Assembly (NCBI GenBank): GCA_018223085.1
Contig: JAAEZB010000002.1
Span: forward strand, 17,979-81,978
Direction of reading: 5' to 3'
Length of the DNA stretch: 64,000 nucleotides
Origin: Paracoccaceae bacterium
Lineage (GTDB): Bacteria > Pseudomonadota > Alphaproteobacteria > Rhodobacterales > Rhodobacteraceae
The notes under the pieces were generated by a model. That model worked only from the letters and a program-made list of their open reading frames with translations, was not told the origin of the DNA and searched no databases. Made by a program: the position numbers and the translations under genes. Shown here one piece after another: positions 37,922-47,912 of the stretch (position 1 is the stretch's first letter; each line of letters starts with the position of its first letter).

Positions 37922-38575
37922 TCAGGCCATGCCGTAATCGATATTATCCGGCATATAGGTCTCTTCAAGAAGCCGCGCCGCAACCGGAAGCGGCAGCATA
38001 TTGTAATTCTGTGCCGCACCATGTTTGGGGACATAGCCGACGCTCACCCCCCAATGCGCCTGACAAAAAGCAAGAGCCCCCTGATCGACGAAAATCATCT
38101 GGTCCTCTTCAAAAATCGGCAGCACAACCTCGACCGTGCCATAGGGTTCTTCGCGCTCGACCCCGTCAAGCAACGCAAGCGCCGCCCCCGGCACGACTGC
38201 AAAAGGATCGCCCCATTGGTCGGCAATATCATCGGACTCGATGAGCACGCCCTGATGCGGCATGACAAGCATCTCTTCGCAATTTCCGATCACCCCTTCC
38301 GGCACGAAAAGCGGCCAAAGCTCTTCCGGGCAGGGCCCGATTCCGCCCCATATCTGATCCCGGATCACCCCGATCACCTTTTGCGCGCCCCCATCAAAGG
38401 TCAGCACGCTTTCGCCCTTGCGTAGCGTTTCAACCGCGCGCCAGCCATCCTGCGTCGCCACGGTCGTCCCTTCAATGAGTCCACACCCGGCCCCGTTCAG
38501 GACCGGATCCTCATATCGTGTCTTCTCACGCGCGGGCCGCACAAGATCCGGCCCCGAGGTCACCCATCCAAACAT
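37922..38575 (-). CDS. Hint (Hedgehog/intein) domain protein
   Basis: GAGCGLIEGTTVATQDGWRAVETLRKGESVLTFDGGAQKVIGVIRDQIW; VMPHQGVLIESDDIADQWG. Confidence 0.85.
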   Translation of the reverse strand: MFGWVTSGPDLVRPAREKTRYEDPVLNGAGCGLIEGTTVATQDGWRAVETLRKGESVLTFDGGAQKVIGVIRDQIWGGIGPCPEELWPLFVPEGVIGNCEEMLVMPHQGVLIESDDIADQWGDPFAVVPGAALALLDGVEREEPYGTVEVVLPIFEEDQMIFVDQGALAFCQAHWGVSVGYVPKHGAAQNYNMLPLPVAARLLEETYMPDNIDYGMA

Positions 38576-38745
38576 GTCATCCCCTCTGTTTGGTCATCAG
38601 AGTTTTCATCAGGAGGATTTGTCTTAATTTGTAAGGAATCCTGAGGGTCGAAAAGCGGTCCTTTTGGGGCATTGTTTCCCAAACGGGGCCAGTCCACGGG
38701 AAAACACCATGTATTGCACCTGAAACAGGGGGATTTCGCCCGGCC

Positions 38746-39669
38746 CTAATCGCGCCCCTCACGCGATCGCAGCGCAATGATAAGGCCCGCCGCGACGATC
38801 AGAGCGATTCCAAATCCTTGCCAAGCTCCAAGCCCCTGCCCCCACAAAAGCCAGGCAAAAACCGGCCCGAACCCCATCACGGCATATTCGAACACCGCAA
38901 CATTGGTCGGAATATCCATCTGGTAGGCGCGAATGATAAGGAACACCGCCCCAAGCGAACACACCGCCTGCAACGCGATCCATGGCAAGGCCGGACCAAA
39001 CGCCCCGGTCCATCCGCGTAAAAGAAACCCCGTCTCATCCCCGCCCCACGCCGCAAACGCAAGCGACACCACAAGACCGATCCCCCCCAGCATCGCCATA
39101 TTCACCCCAAGAAGCGACACCGCGCTTTCGCCCTCGCACCAACTGCGCGTGGCAATCGCCGACACCGCATAAAAGAACCCCGCCGCCACCGGCATCAACA
39201 TAACCGGGCCAAACCCCTCGCCCCCCGGCTGCAAGACAAGCAAAATCCCCACGAACCCAAGAACAACCGCGCCCCCGCGCCAGACCCCGATCCGCTGTCC
39301 CATCACCACAACATTGATAAGCAACACAAAAAGCGGCGAGGTGAACATCCCCGCCAACGCCTGCGCCACCGGCATCAGGCCCAGCGCCCCGAAATAGAGC
39401 ATCATCGACAGAGAAAGCACCCCTGAGCGCGCCAAAACCCGGCCCCACCGGTTCGGCCAAAGGCTCCCAAGCCCAAGCATCGGCATCATCGCCAGAAGTG
39501 GTAGCATCAAGGCGCTGCGCATGGCGTGAAACTGCCAAAGGCCCACCGTCTCGGCGATCAACCCGATGAACGTATCGACAAAGCCGATCACCGCCATCGC
39601 CACCACCATCGCCAGCGCCGCCGCCAATGGCCTGTTGCCTGCCTCGTTCACCTGTGCATTCTCCCCCAA
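38746..39669 (-). CDS. DMT/EamA family transporter
   Basis: 10-TM organization; ANQ-independent EamA-like halves. Confidence 0.85.
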   Translation of the reverse strand: MGENAQVNEAGNRPLAAALAMVVAMAVIGFVDTFIGLIAETVGLWQFHAMRSALMLPLLAMMPMLGLGSLWPNRWGRVLARSGVLSLSMMLYFGALGLMPVAQALAGMFTSPLFVLLINVVVMGQRIGVWRGGAVVLGFVGILLVLQPGGEGFGPVMLMPVAAGFFYAVSAIATRSWCEGESAVSLLGVNMAMLGGIGLVVSLAFAAWGGDETGFLLRGWTGAFGPALPWIALQAVCSLGAVFLIIRAYQMDIPTNVAVFEYAVMGFGPVFAWLLWGQGLGAWQGFGIALIVAAGLIIALRSREGRD

Positions 39670-39761
39670 AGACGCGCCTACGTAGCACTACGCACTACCA
39701 TCGTCGCGCGCTTCTGTCGTAAAACCGACAAACCACCGAGGAATCAAGGGAGGAGGCTCCG

Positions 39762-41387
39762 ATGGGATGGATGGCCGATGAAACCGGGCTCGAAAAATGC
39801 GCCGCAAACTATGCGCCGCTGACACCACTGGCGCATCTCAAACGCGCGCGTGATGTCTGGCCGGATCACCTTGCCGTGGTCTATGGCAAACACCGCACCA
39901 CCTATGCCCAACACTATGAGCGCTGCACCCGCCTTGCCTCGGCCCTCGTCAAACTTGGGATTACCCCCGGCGATGTGGTGGCCACGATCCTTCCCAACCT
40001 CCCCGCCCATGTCGAGGCCCATTTCGGCGTGCCCGCCTGCGGCGGCGTTCTGAATGCCATCAACATCCGCCTCGATGTCGATACCATCGCCTATATCTTC
40101 GAACATGGCGGTGCCAAGGTCGTCCTTGTCGACCCGCAATTCCTTGATGTGACCGAAGCCGCGATTGCCAAGATGGACGGCCCCGGCCCCAAAATCATCG
40201 AAGTTGCCGATGATTTCGACGGCTGGCACGCCTCGGGCAAACACATGACCTACGAGGATCTCCTCGCCTCCGGTGATCCCGATTTCGACTGGATCATGCC
40301 CGAAGACGAATGGGAAAGCCTCGCCCTCAACTACACCTCCGGCACCACAGGCCGCCCCAAAGGCGTCGTCTATCACCACCGCGGCGCTTACCTGAACACC
40401 ATGGCACAGGTCGTGAGCTGGCGCATGACGCTCCACCCGACCTACCTGACCATCGTGCCCCTGTTTCATTGCAACGGCTGGTGCCATAGCTGGATGATGC
40501 CCCTCCTCGGCGGCACGATTGTCTGCTGCCGCGACATCACCGCTCAGGCGATCTACAACGCGATCCACTACGAAGGTGTGACCCATTTCGGCGGCGCCCC
40601 CATCGTTCTCAACATGATCGTCAACGCTCTGGATGAGGAACGCCGCACTTTCGACCATACCGTCGAAGTCTTCACCGCCGGCGCGCCGCCCGCCCCCGCG
40701 ACCCTCAAGGCGATTGAGAATTTTGGCTTCAACATCACCCATGTCTATGGCCTGACCGAAGTCTACGGCCCCGCCACCGAATGCACATGGCAGGCCAAAT
40801 GGGATCATCTCGAAGGCGACGACCGCGCCGCCGTCAAGGCGCGTCAGGGCGTGCCCATGCCCTGTATCGAAGAACTGCGCGTCACCGATTCCAAACTCAA
40901 CGACATCCCCCGTGATGGCGTGGCTCAGGGCGAAATCATGTTCCGCGGCAATGGCGTGATGAAAGGCTATTACAAAAACCCCGAAGCCACCGCCGAAGCC
41001 TTTGAAGGGGGCGTCTTCCATTCCGGCGACATCGCCGTGCACCACCCCGACACCTATGTTCAGATCGCCGACCGCGCCAAGGACGTGATTATCTCGGGCG
41101 GTGAAAACATCTCCTCGGTCGAGGTCGAAGGCGTCCTGATGGCGCATGAGGCGATTTCCCTCGCCGCTGTGGTCGCCAAACCGGACGAAAAATGGGGCGA
41201 AGTCCCCTGCGCCTTCGTCGAACTTCTCCCCGGCAAGGAGGCCACCGAAGAAGAGGTGATCAAATTCGCCCGCGCCACGCTGGCCGGGTTCAAAACCCCG
41301 AAAAAAGTCGTGTTTCAGGAACTCCCCAAAACCTCGACCGGCAAGATTCAGAAATTCGAACTGCGCGAGCAGGCGAAAACCCTCTGA
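39762..41387 (+). CDS. Acyl-CoA synthetase (AMP-binding)
   Basis: LNYTSGTTGRPKGVVYHHRGAYLN; GLTEVYGPATEC; STGKIQKFELRE. Confidence 0.95.
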   Translation: MGWMADETGLEKCAANYAPLTPLAHLKRARDVWPDHLAVVYGKHRTTYAQHYERCTRLASALVKLGITPGDVVATILPNLPAHVEAHFGVPACGGVLNAINIRLDVDTIAYIFEHGGAKVVLVDPQFLDVTEAAIAKMDGPGPKIIEVADDFDGWHASGKHMTYEDLLASGDPDFDWIMPEDEWESLALNYTSGTTGRPKGVVYHHRGAYLNTMAQVVSWRMTLHPTYLTIVPLFHCNGWCHSWMMPLLGGTIVCCRDITAQAIYNAIHYEGVTHFGGAPIVLNMIVNALDEERRTFDHTVEVFTAGAPPAPATLKAIENFGFNITHVYGLTEVYGPATECTWQAKWDHLEGDDRAAVKARQGVPMPCIEELRVTDSKLNDIPRDGVAQGEIMFRGNGVMKGYYKNPEATAEAFEGGVFHSGDIAVHHPDTYVQIADRAKDVIISGGENISSVEVEGVLMAHEAISLAAVVAKPDEKWGEVPCAFVELLPGKEATEEEVIKFARATLAGFKTPKKVVFQELPKTSTGKIQKFELREQAKTL

Positions 41388-41435
41388 TCCTCACCCGCCC
41401 AAGGGCCCTCAGGGGCGCTTGGGCAAGGAGCCCCG

Positions 41436-41975
41436 ATGCAGGTGACCCAAACGCACGAAACCCGCCATGGCGAAATCTCGGCTCTCTTCAAGGCCACCTT
41501 CACCGCCTCTGAAGGTGCCGAAGAAGGCGCTCTGATTGGCAACCTCGCAGGGGCGCTCCTTTCCGAAACGCCCGACGACGACCTCCGCGTTTTTCTTGCC
41601 GAAGAGAACGGCGCGCTGATCGGCACCGCGATCTTTACCCGCCTGCGTTTTGCAGGCGACGACCGCACCGCCTTTCTCCTCTCGCCCATGGCCGTTGCCA
41701 CGGATCATCAGGGCACAGGCGTCGGACAGACCCTCCTGACCGCTGCCCTCACCACCCTGCGCACCGAAGGCATCGACCTCGCCGTGACCTATGGCGACCC
41801 CGCCTTCTATGGCAAGGTTGGCTTCTTGCCAGTCAATACCGACACCGTCCCCGCGCCCCAACCGCTGAGCCAACCCGAAGGCTGGATCGCACAAAGCCTG
41901 ACCGACGCACCGCTCCGCCCCCTGCAAGGCCCCGCAACCTGCGCCAACGCGCTGGACAATCCCGATTACTGGTGA
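41436..41975 (+). CDS. GNAT family N-acetyltransferase
   Basis: LLSPMAVATDHQGTGVGQTLLTAAL. Confidence 0.88.
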   Translation: MQVTQTHETRHGEISALFKATFTASEGAEEGALIGNLAGALLSETPDDDLRVFLAEENGALIGTAIFTRLRFAGDDRTAFLLSPMAVATDHQGTGVGQTLLTAALTTLRTEGIDLAVTYGDPAFYGKVGFLPVNTDTVPAPQPLSQPEGWIAQSLTDAPLRPLQGPATCANALDNPDYW

Positions 41976-42469
41976 TCCCCTCCCCCATACCGCCAGATCG
42001 TGAAGTCTTCTTCCGGTTCGGGCGGCTCGAAATAGCTTGAGATCATACGAAACTGCGCGTCCGTGGCCGCGAAATCGTGCCCGCCCTCGGCGTTCCGCGC
42101 CCTGAGCCGCGCAAGGCAAACCTCGTCCGGCACATCAAGAACATGCAGCACATGCGCCGCGCCGCTTTCCTCAAGGATGCCCCGCATCCAATCCCGCACC
42201 ATCCGCGTATTGCCCGGATAATCGAGGACGACCGACACCCCAGTCCCCAAAAGCGCCGCCACATGCGGCCCCATCGCATCGCGCAACCGCGCGCTATAGC
42301 GCACATAGTCCTGCACGCTTGCCATATCCTCGCCAAACAGCGCGGCAAGCCATGCATCCTCAGAAATAAGAACATGCCCCGGCGCACGCGCCAACTCGGC
42401 GCAAAGCGTAGATTTCCCGGCGGCGATCTTCCCGCACATCATGTGCAGGGTGGGTTGATTTTTAGACAT
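41966..42469 (-). CDS. P-loop ATP-binding kinase-like protein
   Basis: MMCGKIAAGKSTLCAELA Walker A; SEDAWLAALFGEDM; convergent 10-bp overlap with GNAT gene. Confidence 0.8.
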   Translation of the reverse strand: MSKNQPTLHMMCGKIAAGKSTLCAELARAPGHVLISEDAWLAALFGEDMASVQDYVRYSARLRDAMGPHVAALLGTGVSVVLDYPGNTRMVRDWMRGILEESGAAHVLHVLDVPDEVCLARLRARNAEGGHDFAATDAQFRMISSYFEPPEPEEDFTIWRYGGGDHQ

Positions 42470-42532
42470 TGAAAAACCTCTGATCCGTGCAAAGCACGTG
42501 AAAATTGCAGACGAATACCCCGGCCCGGCGGT

Positions 42533-42595
42533 TCAGGCCGGGACCGTAATTCGCGCTCCAGGGCGCGCGCGCATCATCAAAACAAAGGCTCTCAT
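42533..42595 (-). CDS. Candidate 20-aa leader peptide MRAFVLMMRARPGARITVPA
   Basis: ATG at 42595, TGA at 42533, followed by CCCGGCC...GGCCGGG stem, upstream of the P-loop kinase gene. Confidence 0.4.
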   Translation of the reverse strand: MRAFVLMMRARPGARITVPA

Positions 42596-42715
42596 GGCCT
42601 AAACATACCACCCTCGCCGCCCCTTGCCCATCCCGGCGATGCTGCGTTGCCGCCGCCCCCTGCGCCGTGCTATCCTAAGCCCCCAAGAGGCAGAGCAGCC
42701 CGCGCGACATCATCC

Positions 42716-43732
42716 ATGACCAAGACAGCCCTGACAAAATTCGAACGGCTTGAGGCTTCCGGCCTCTGGCGCCCCGCGCCCGACGCCCAGCGCCGCGACG
42801 TGATTGTCTCGATTGGCGAAGCGACCCTGACCATTTCCGACATGCAGGATCGCCCCCTCGCCCATTGGTCCCTGCCCGCCGTGGCCCGCCTCAACAAGGG
42901 TAAACGCCCCGCGATCTACGCCCCGGATGGCGATCCCGGCGAAACCCTCGAACTCGCCGAGAGCGAAGCCCACATGATCGAAGCCATCGAGAGCCTGCGC
43001 GCCGCCATTGACCGTCGCCGCCCTCGCCCTGGCCGGTTGCGCCTCGTGACCCTGACCGCCTCCATTGCCTCTGTCGCCGCGCTCACCGTGTTCTGGCTGC
43101 CCGGTGCACTTCTGGACCATACCCTGAGCGTCGTCCCCCAAGCCAAACGCATCGAGATCGGCCAACAGCTTGAGAACGAACTCACCCGCCTTACCGGCGA
43201 ACCCTGCCATAGCATGCTCGCCACGCCCGCCCTCACCCGTCTGGCCGAACGGCTCGAAGTGCCGCGCCTCGTGGTGCTGCGCGGCGGGGTGCAGGACACA
43301 CTCGCCCTGCCCGGCGGTGCCGTGCTGCTCAACCGCGCCATTGTCGAAGATTTCGAAGACCCCGATGTCGCCGCGGGCTACGTGCTCGCCGCCAAGGCCG
43401 ACGCCGTCGAGCGCGATCCCCTGCAAGTCCTTCTTGAAGCTCAAGGCACGCTGACAACGCTGCGCCTGCTGACCACGGGCGCCCTGCCCGAAGACACGTT
43501 GCGCACCCATGCCGAGGCCCTCGTCGTCGAACCCCGCCCCGAGGCCGACCCCGAGATCCTGCTCGGCCTCTTTACCTATTATGAAGTGAAATCAACGCCC
43601 TACGCCTATGCGCTTGATCCCTCGGGCGAAAATACCCTGTCCCTGATCGAGGCCGATCCCTTCGAGACCTCGCCCCGTCCGGTGCTGTCAGATGGCGATT
43701 GGGTCGCGCTTCAGGGGATTTGTGGAGGCTGA
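42716..43732 (+). CDS. Membrane-anchored protein with degenerate M48-metallopeptidase-like region
   Basis: TM VTLTASIASVAALTVFWLPGALL; LALPGGAVLLNRAIVEDFEDPDVAAGYVLAAKADAVERDPL resembles M48 but lacks HExxH. Confidence 0.6.
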   Translation: MTKTALTKFERLEASGLWRPAPDAQRRDVIVSIGEATLTISDMQDRPLAHWSLPAVARLNKGKRPAIYAPDGDPGETLELAESEAHMIEAIESLRAAIDRRRPRPGRLRLVTLTASIASVAALTVFWLPGALLDHTLSVVPQAKRIEIGQQLENELTRLTGEPCHSMLATPALTRLAERLEVPRLVVLRGGVQDTLALPGGAVLLNRAIVEDFEDPDVAAGYVLAAKADAVERDPLQVLLEAQGTLTTLRLLTTGALPEDTLRTHAEALVVEPRPEADPEILLGLFTYYEVKSTPYAYALDPSGENTLSLIEADPFETSPRPVLSDGDWVALQGICGG

Positions 43733-43760
43733 TCGGCCCGTCCCCGGACCGATCCCATCC

Positions 43761-45026
43761 TTATTTGCGCAACCGCGCGCCAGAGAACCCGGCTCCGCGC
43801 GCCTTGGCCAATGCCCCTTGCGCCGCATCCGCATTGCCAAACGGCCCCGCGAGAACCATGCGCCGGGTCACGCCCTGACGCTCATAAGTGCCGATCCGCA
43901 CCGGCAGGCCCAGCGCCTGAACCTGACGCGCCGCACTCTGCGCCGCGTCGTAATCACTATAGCTCGCGACCTGTACATAGCCCTGACCGCCCACGCGCAG
44001 CGCCTTTTTCGCAGGCGCGCTCTTGGTCGACACGACCGCCGTGCCTTGCGTTGACACCATAGCCATCGTCTCGGCATTGCCCCGGCGTAGCTTATGCGGC
44101 ACGCCCAAATTCCAGACCCGCTCCATAGCGGCCTTGCCGCCAAAGGTTTGCTCACCACGATAGGGGTTGAGACGCCCATCCTCGAATACCCGCTGATAGC
44201 CCTCGGGCGGCTCGACATGCACCATGGCAAACTGACGTTTTTCATAGATATGGCGCGGCACCACGCGCACATTCGGGCCAACCTGCCCCTCTCGCACGAT
44301 CCGGCCTTGCGGCGCGCCCATATAAGGCGCGCCCATATAAGACGATCCCTGACGCTCGATGTTGATGATAGGCGCGGGGGCCGTCGGTCGGCCGCTGCCC
44401 GGTGTATAGGGCAGTTCCGCCTGCGGACCACAGCGCACCGCGAGCCCCTTATGGGTCGCCCCGCCGCCTCGGCATGGCGCCGAAAGGCCCGAACGACGCG
44501 GCACCTGTTCAAGGCTCCGGCGCGGTTGTTTCGATGGCGCTGCGACGGTCACTTTCGGCTTGGCCACAGGCTTGGGCTTGGGTCTGCTCAAAGGGGCCGG
44601 CGCGGCGGTGATAACGCGCGGCTTTGGCTTGGCCGCCGGTTTCGCAACGGGCTTGGCCATGGCGGGTTTCGCCTGGGCTGTCGCCTTGGGCGCGCCCTGC
44701 TCGGGCTGGGCCGCCTTGAGCACCGTCACGTTCTTGCCCAGCGTCGGCGCGACCTGTTGCTTGGTCGCCCCTGCAACCTGCGTCGGCTTGAAACCGCACA
44801 GAACCTTGCGGTCCCGGCTCATCCGCGGCACCCAGGTGACGCTGCCATCAACCCCGGCGCGGATATAGACACAGCCCTTGCTGTCCACATACTGGCGCCC
44901 CTTGTAGGACGCGGGCGGAAATTCGTTCGGCTGATCGACGTTCTTGAGGGATTGGGCCTCAACGGCTGCGCCGACACCCATAGATCCCGCAATGACGGCA
45001 ATCGCGATTACTCGTATTAGTTTCAT
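43761..45026 (-). CDS. SPOR domain-containing exported protein
   Basis: Signal peptide MKLIRVIAIAVIAGSMGVGAAVEA; C-terminal GYVQVASYSDYDAAQSAARQVQALGLPVRIGTYERQGVTRRMVLAGPF. Confidence 0.88.
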   Translation of the reverse strand: MKLIRVIAIAVIAGSMGVGAAVEAQSLKNVDQPNEFPPASYKGRQYVDSKGCVYIRAGVDGSVTWVPRMSRDRKVLCGFKPTQVAGATKQQVAPTLGKNVTVLKAAQPEQGAPKATAQAKPAMAKPVAKPAAKPKPRVITAAPAPLSRPKPKPVAKPKVTVAAPSKQPRRSLEQVPRRSGLSAPCRGGGATHKGLAVRCGPQAELPYTPGSGRPTAPAPIINIERQGSSYMGAPYMGAPQGRIVREGQVGPNVRVVPRHIYEKRQFAMVHVEPPEGYQRVFEDGRLNPYRGEQTFGGKAAMERVWNLGVPHKLRRGNAETMAMVSTQGTAVVSTKSAPAKKALRVGGQGYVQVASYSDYDAAQSAARQVQALGLPVRIGTYERQGVTRRMVLAGPFGNADAAQGALAKARGAGFSGARLRK

Positions 45027-45028
45027 TG

Positions 45029-45051
45029 TGCCCCCACAATATCTGGGGGCA
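45029..45051 (-). promoter_or_regulatory. Hairpin abutting the SPOR gene start codon
   Basis: TGCCCCC-9 nt-GGGGGCA inverted repeat ending 2 nt before the ATG on minus strand. Confidence 0.55.
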
Positions 45052-45064
45052 GCATAACCGCAAA

Positions 45065-45099
45065 ACTCAATATGAGTAAACCACCCATAGAGGTGGTTT
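45065..45099 (-). terminator. Tandem hairpins after upp, likely operon terminator
   Basis: Minus strand AAACCACC-TCTATG-GGTGGTTT then ACTCA-TAT-TGAGTTTTG. Confidence 0.6.
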
Positions 45100-45105
45100 G
45101 CGCGC

Positions 45106-45735
45106 TTATTTGGTGCCGAACATCCGGTCTCCGGCATCGCCAAGACCCGGCAGGATATAGCCCTTCTCGTTCAGACGCTCATCGAGCGCGGCCGTCACGA
45201 TCGGCACATCCGGGTGTGCTTCCTTCATCCGCGCGACGCCCTCGGGCGCTGCCAACAGGCACAGGAACCGGATATCCTTGGCCCCGGCTTCTTTCAGAAG
45301 ATCAATCGCCGCAACCGAGGAATTCCCCGTCGCCAGCATCGGGTCAACTGCAATCACAAGGCGCTCATCCAACTCGCTTGGCACCTTGAAATAATACTGC
45401 ACCGGCTCAAGGGTCTCTTCGTCGCGATAAAGACCAACAAACCCAACCCGCGCCGACGGGATCAATTCAAGCATCCCATCCAAAAGACCATTGCCCGCCC
45501 GCAGGATCGACACCAGCGCGAGCTTGCGCCCCGCCAAAACCGGCGCGTCCATCTCCTGCATCGGCGTATCGATCCGCTTCGTCGTCATCGGCAACTCGCG
45601 TGTCACCTCATAGGCCAAAAGCTGGCTGATCTCGCGCAGCAAACGGCGGAACTCGCCGGTCGAAACGTCCTTCTGACGCATGATGGTGAGTTTATGCTGC
45701 ACAAGCGGGTGATCGACGACGGTCAGGTGATCCAT
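45106..45735 (-). CDS. upp: Uracil phosphoribosyltransferase
   Basis: [59 protein letters not shown]. Confidence 0.97.
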   Translation of the reverse strand: MDHLTVVDHPLVQHKLTIMRQKDVSTGEFRRLLREISQLLAYEVTRELPMTTKRIDTPMQEMDAPVLAGRKLALVSILRAGNGLLDGMLELIPSARVGFVGLYRDEETLEPVQYYFKVPSELDERLVIAVDPMLATGNSSVAAIDLLKEAGAKDIRFLCLLAAPEGVARMKEAHPDVPIVTAALDERLNEKGYILPGLGDAGDRMFGTK

Positions 45736-46716
45736 CTATTCTGTCTCCAGTTTCTTCATGATCCGCGCGCGCGTCTCGGTATCGCAAAAGGCGGCTTCGG
45801 CGGCAGTTTGGTTGAGAGCGCGGAAATCGGATTCGTCCCAGCCGAAGCTTTCCGCCAACATGTCATATTCCCGGGGGAGATTGGTATGGAAAAACGGCGG
45901 ATCATCCGTCGAAACCGTGATTTTGACCCCGGCATCGCGCAGCCGCGCAATCGGATGGGCCGCAAAATCCTTATAAAGGCCCAGCGCCACATTCGATCCC
46001 GGACAAACCTCAAGCGTGATCTGACGCGCCGCCAGCTCCTCGACAAGGCGCGCATCCTCAATCGCCCGTACCCCGTGACCAATCCGCTCTACATGCAAAT
46101 CCCGGATCGCCTCCCAAACGCTTTCCGGCCCGCCAAACTCCCCCGCATGGGTCGTAAGGCGCAATCCCGCCTCCCGCGCCTGATCGAAGGCATAGGCGAA
46201 ATCTCCCTGTTTGCCTTTGGTCTCATCCCCGCCCATGCCAAAGCCGGTGATCCAGTCGCCCGCCGTCTCCGCCGCGCACAGGCTCGTGCGCTTGGCCTGT
46301 TCCGGCCCAAAATGGCGCACCGCCGTCACCACCCCGCGCCAGAGTATCCCATGCGCCGCCTCGGCCTGTTTCGCCGCCTCGACAATGGCCGCCAAATAGT
46401 CGCGCCACGCCGCCACATCACCACCACCACAGAAATCCGGGCTGAGAAACGTCTCGCAATAGATCACCCCATCTTCGGCGCGATCCTCAAGCACCGCCTT
46501 AGTCAGGCGCGCATAATCCTCTGGCGTCCTAAGCACACTCGTCGCCGCCTCATAGACCTGAAGGAAATGCTGAAACCCCTCAAAGGCATAGCCCCCCTCC
46601 GCGTCAAACGCGCGGGAAATATCCACCTTCCGCTCATACGCCAATTGACGGATGAACGCGGGCGGCGCTGCGCCCTCATGATGCAGGTGCAACTCGACCT
46701 TCGGCAGTGCCTTCAA
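45736..46716 (-). CDS. add: Adenosine deaminase
   Basis: LPKVELHLHHEGA; HAGEFGGPESVWEAIRDLHVERIGHGVRA; STDDPPFF. Confidence 0.95.
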   Translation of the reverse strand: MKALPKVELHLHHEGAAPPAFIRQLAYERKVDISRAFDAEGGYAFEGFQHFLQVYEAATSVLRTPEDYARLTKAVLEDRAEDGVIYCETFLSPDFCGGGDVAAWRDYLAAIVEAAKQAEAAHGILWRGVVTAVRHFGPEQAKRTSLCAAETAGDWITGFGMGGDETKGKQGDFAYAFDQAREAGLRLTTHAGEFGGPESVWEAIRDLHVERIGHGVRAIEDARLVEELAARQITLEVCPGSNVALGLYKDFAAHPIARLRDAGVKITVSTDDPPFFHTNLPREYDMLAESFGWDESDFRALNQTAAEAAFCDTETRARIMKKLETE

Positions 46717-47912
46717 AGAAACGATCTCCCCTCGCCGCGCTCTTCAATACCAAGATGCGCCGCCACGCTCGCCGCCATATCGGCAAAATCCACATGCCCA
46801 AGGCACCCCGCCCCGACACCGGCACAAAGCACCGGCACCCGCTCGCGCGTATGTTCGGTTCCCGCCCATGTGGGATCATTGCCGTGATCCGCCGTGAGGA
46901 TCAAAAGGTCGCCCTCGCGCAGACCCGCAATCACCTTGCCAATCGCCCCGTCAAACCACTCAAGCGCCGCCGCATAACCCGCCGGATTGCGTCGATGGCC
47001 ATAAAGACTGTCAAATTCAACGAAATTCGCAAAGGTAAGGCTGAAATCCTCCGCCCCCTCGACCTTTTCCTGCAAAGCCTGCATCAGATCCGCATCGCTC
47101 CCCTTGGCGCAATCCGCAATCCCCCGCATCGAGAAAATATCCCCGATCTTGCCAATCCCATGCACCACGCCCCCCGCCGCCGCGATCCAATCCGGCAAAA
47201 CCGGCGCGGGCGGCACCATGGCATAATCCTTACGGTTCGTGGTCCGCGTAAACCCTTCTTCGACGCTGCCAACGAAAGGCCGGGCAATCACACGCCCCAC
47301 CCGCCGCTCATGCAGCATCGGCGCGATCTCTTCGCAGAGCCCAAGCAACCGCTCCAGCCCGAACACCTCTTCATGCGCCGCGATCTGAAACACGCTGTCC
47401 GCGCTGGTATAACAAATCGGCAACCCCGTGCGCAGATGCTCTTCCCCCAACCGCGCAATGATCTCCGTCCCTGAGGCATGACAATTGCCAAGAACCCCCT
47501 CAACCCCGGCCGCCTTACAAACCGCCGCGATAATATCTTCCGGAAAACACGGCACTGTCTCGGGGAAATAGGTCCATTCAAACGGCACCATATGCCCCGC
47601 CATTTCCCAATGCCCCGAGGGCGTATCCTTGCCCGGCCCCTTTTCCGTCGCCGCGCCCCAAAGCCCCTCAGGCTCGGCGCTCAATCCCGGAGCCTCCATC
47701 CCGCTGGCAAGCCGCACCGCCGCCCCAAGGCCGAGCCGATCCAACACCGGGAGACGCAACGCCCCCTCGGGCCGCTCCCGCGCGCACCATTCGGCGATAT
47801 GCCCAACCGTGTTCGCGCCCGTATCCGGCACACCGCCGCTTGAAAAATCCGCCGCATCCGGCGCGCCGCCAATGCCGACGCTATCCATCACCACAAGAAA
47901 GGCCCGCGCCAT
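46713..47912 (-). CDS. deoB: Phosphopentomutase
   Basis: VMDSVGIGGAPDAADF; GHWEMAGHMVPFEWTYFPETVPCFP; ILTADHGNDPTWAGTEHTRERVPVL. Confidence 0.97.
   Translation of the reverse strand: MARAFLVVMDSVGIGGAPDAADFSSGGVPDTGANTVGHIAEWCARERPEGALRLPVLDRLGLGAAVRLASGMEAPGLSAEPEGLWGAATEKGPGKDTPSGHWEMAGHMVPFEWTYFPETVPCFPEDIIAAVCKAAGVEGVLGNCHASGTEIIARLGEEHLRTGLPICYTSADSVFQIAAHEEVFGLERLLGLCEEIAPMLHERRVGRVIARPFVGSVEEGFTRTTNRKDYAMVPPAPVLPDWIAAAGGVVHGIGKIGDIFSMRGIADCAKGSDADLMQALQEKVEGAEDFSLTFANFVEFDSLYGHRRNPAGYAAALEWFDGAIGKVIAGLREGDLLILTADHGNDPTWAGTEHTRERVPVLCAGVGAGCLGHVDFADMAASVAAHLGIEERGEGRSFL

Noticed and set aside
45214-46887. 557-aa plus-strand ORF opposite upp/add
   Set aside because: Shadow ORF crossing two well-supported genes
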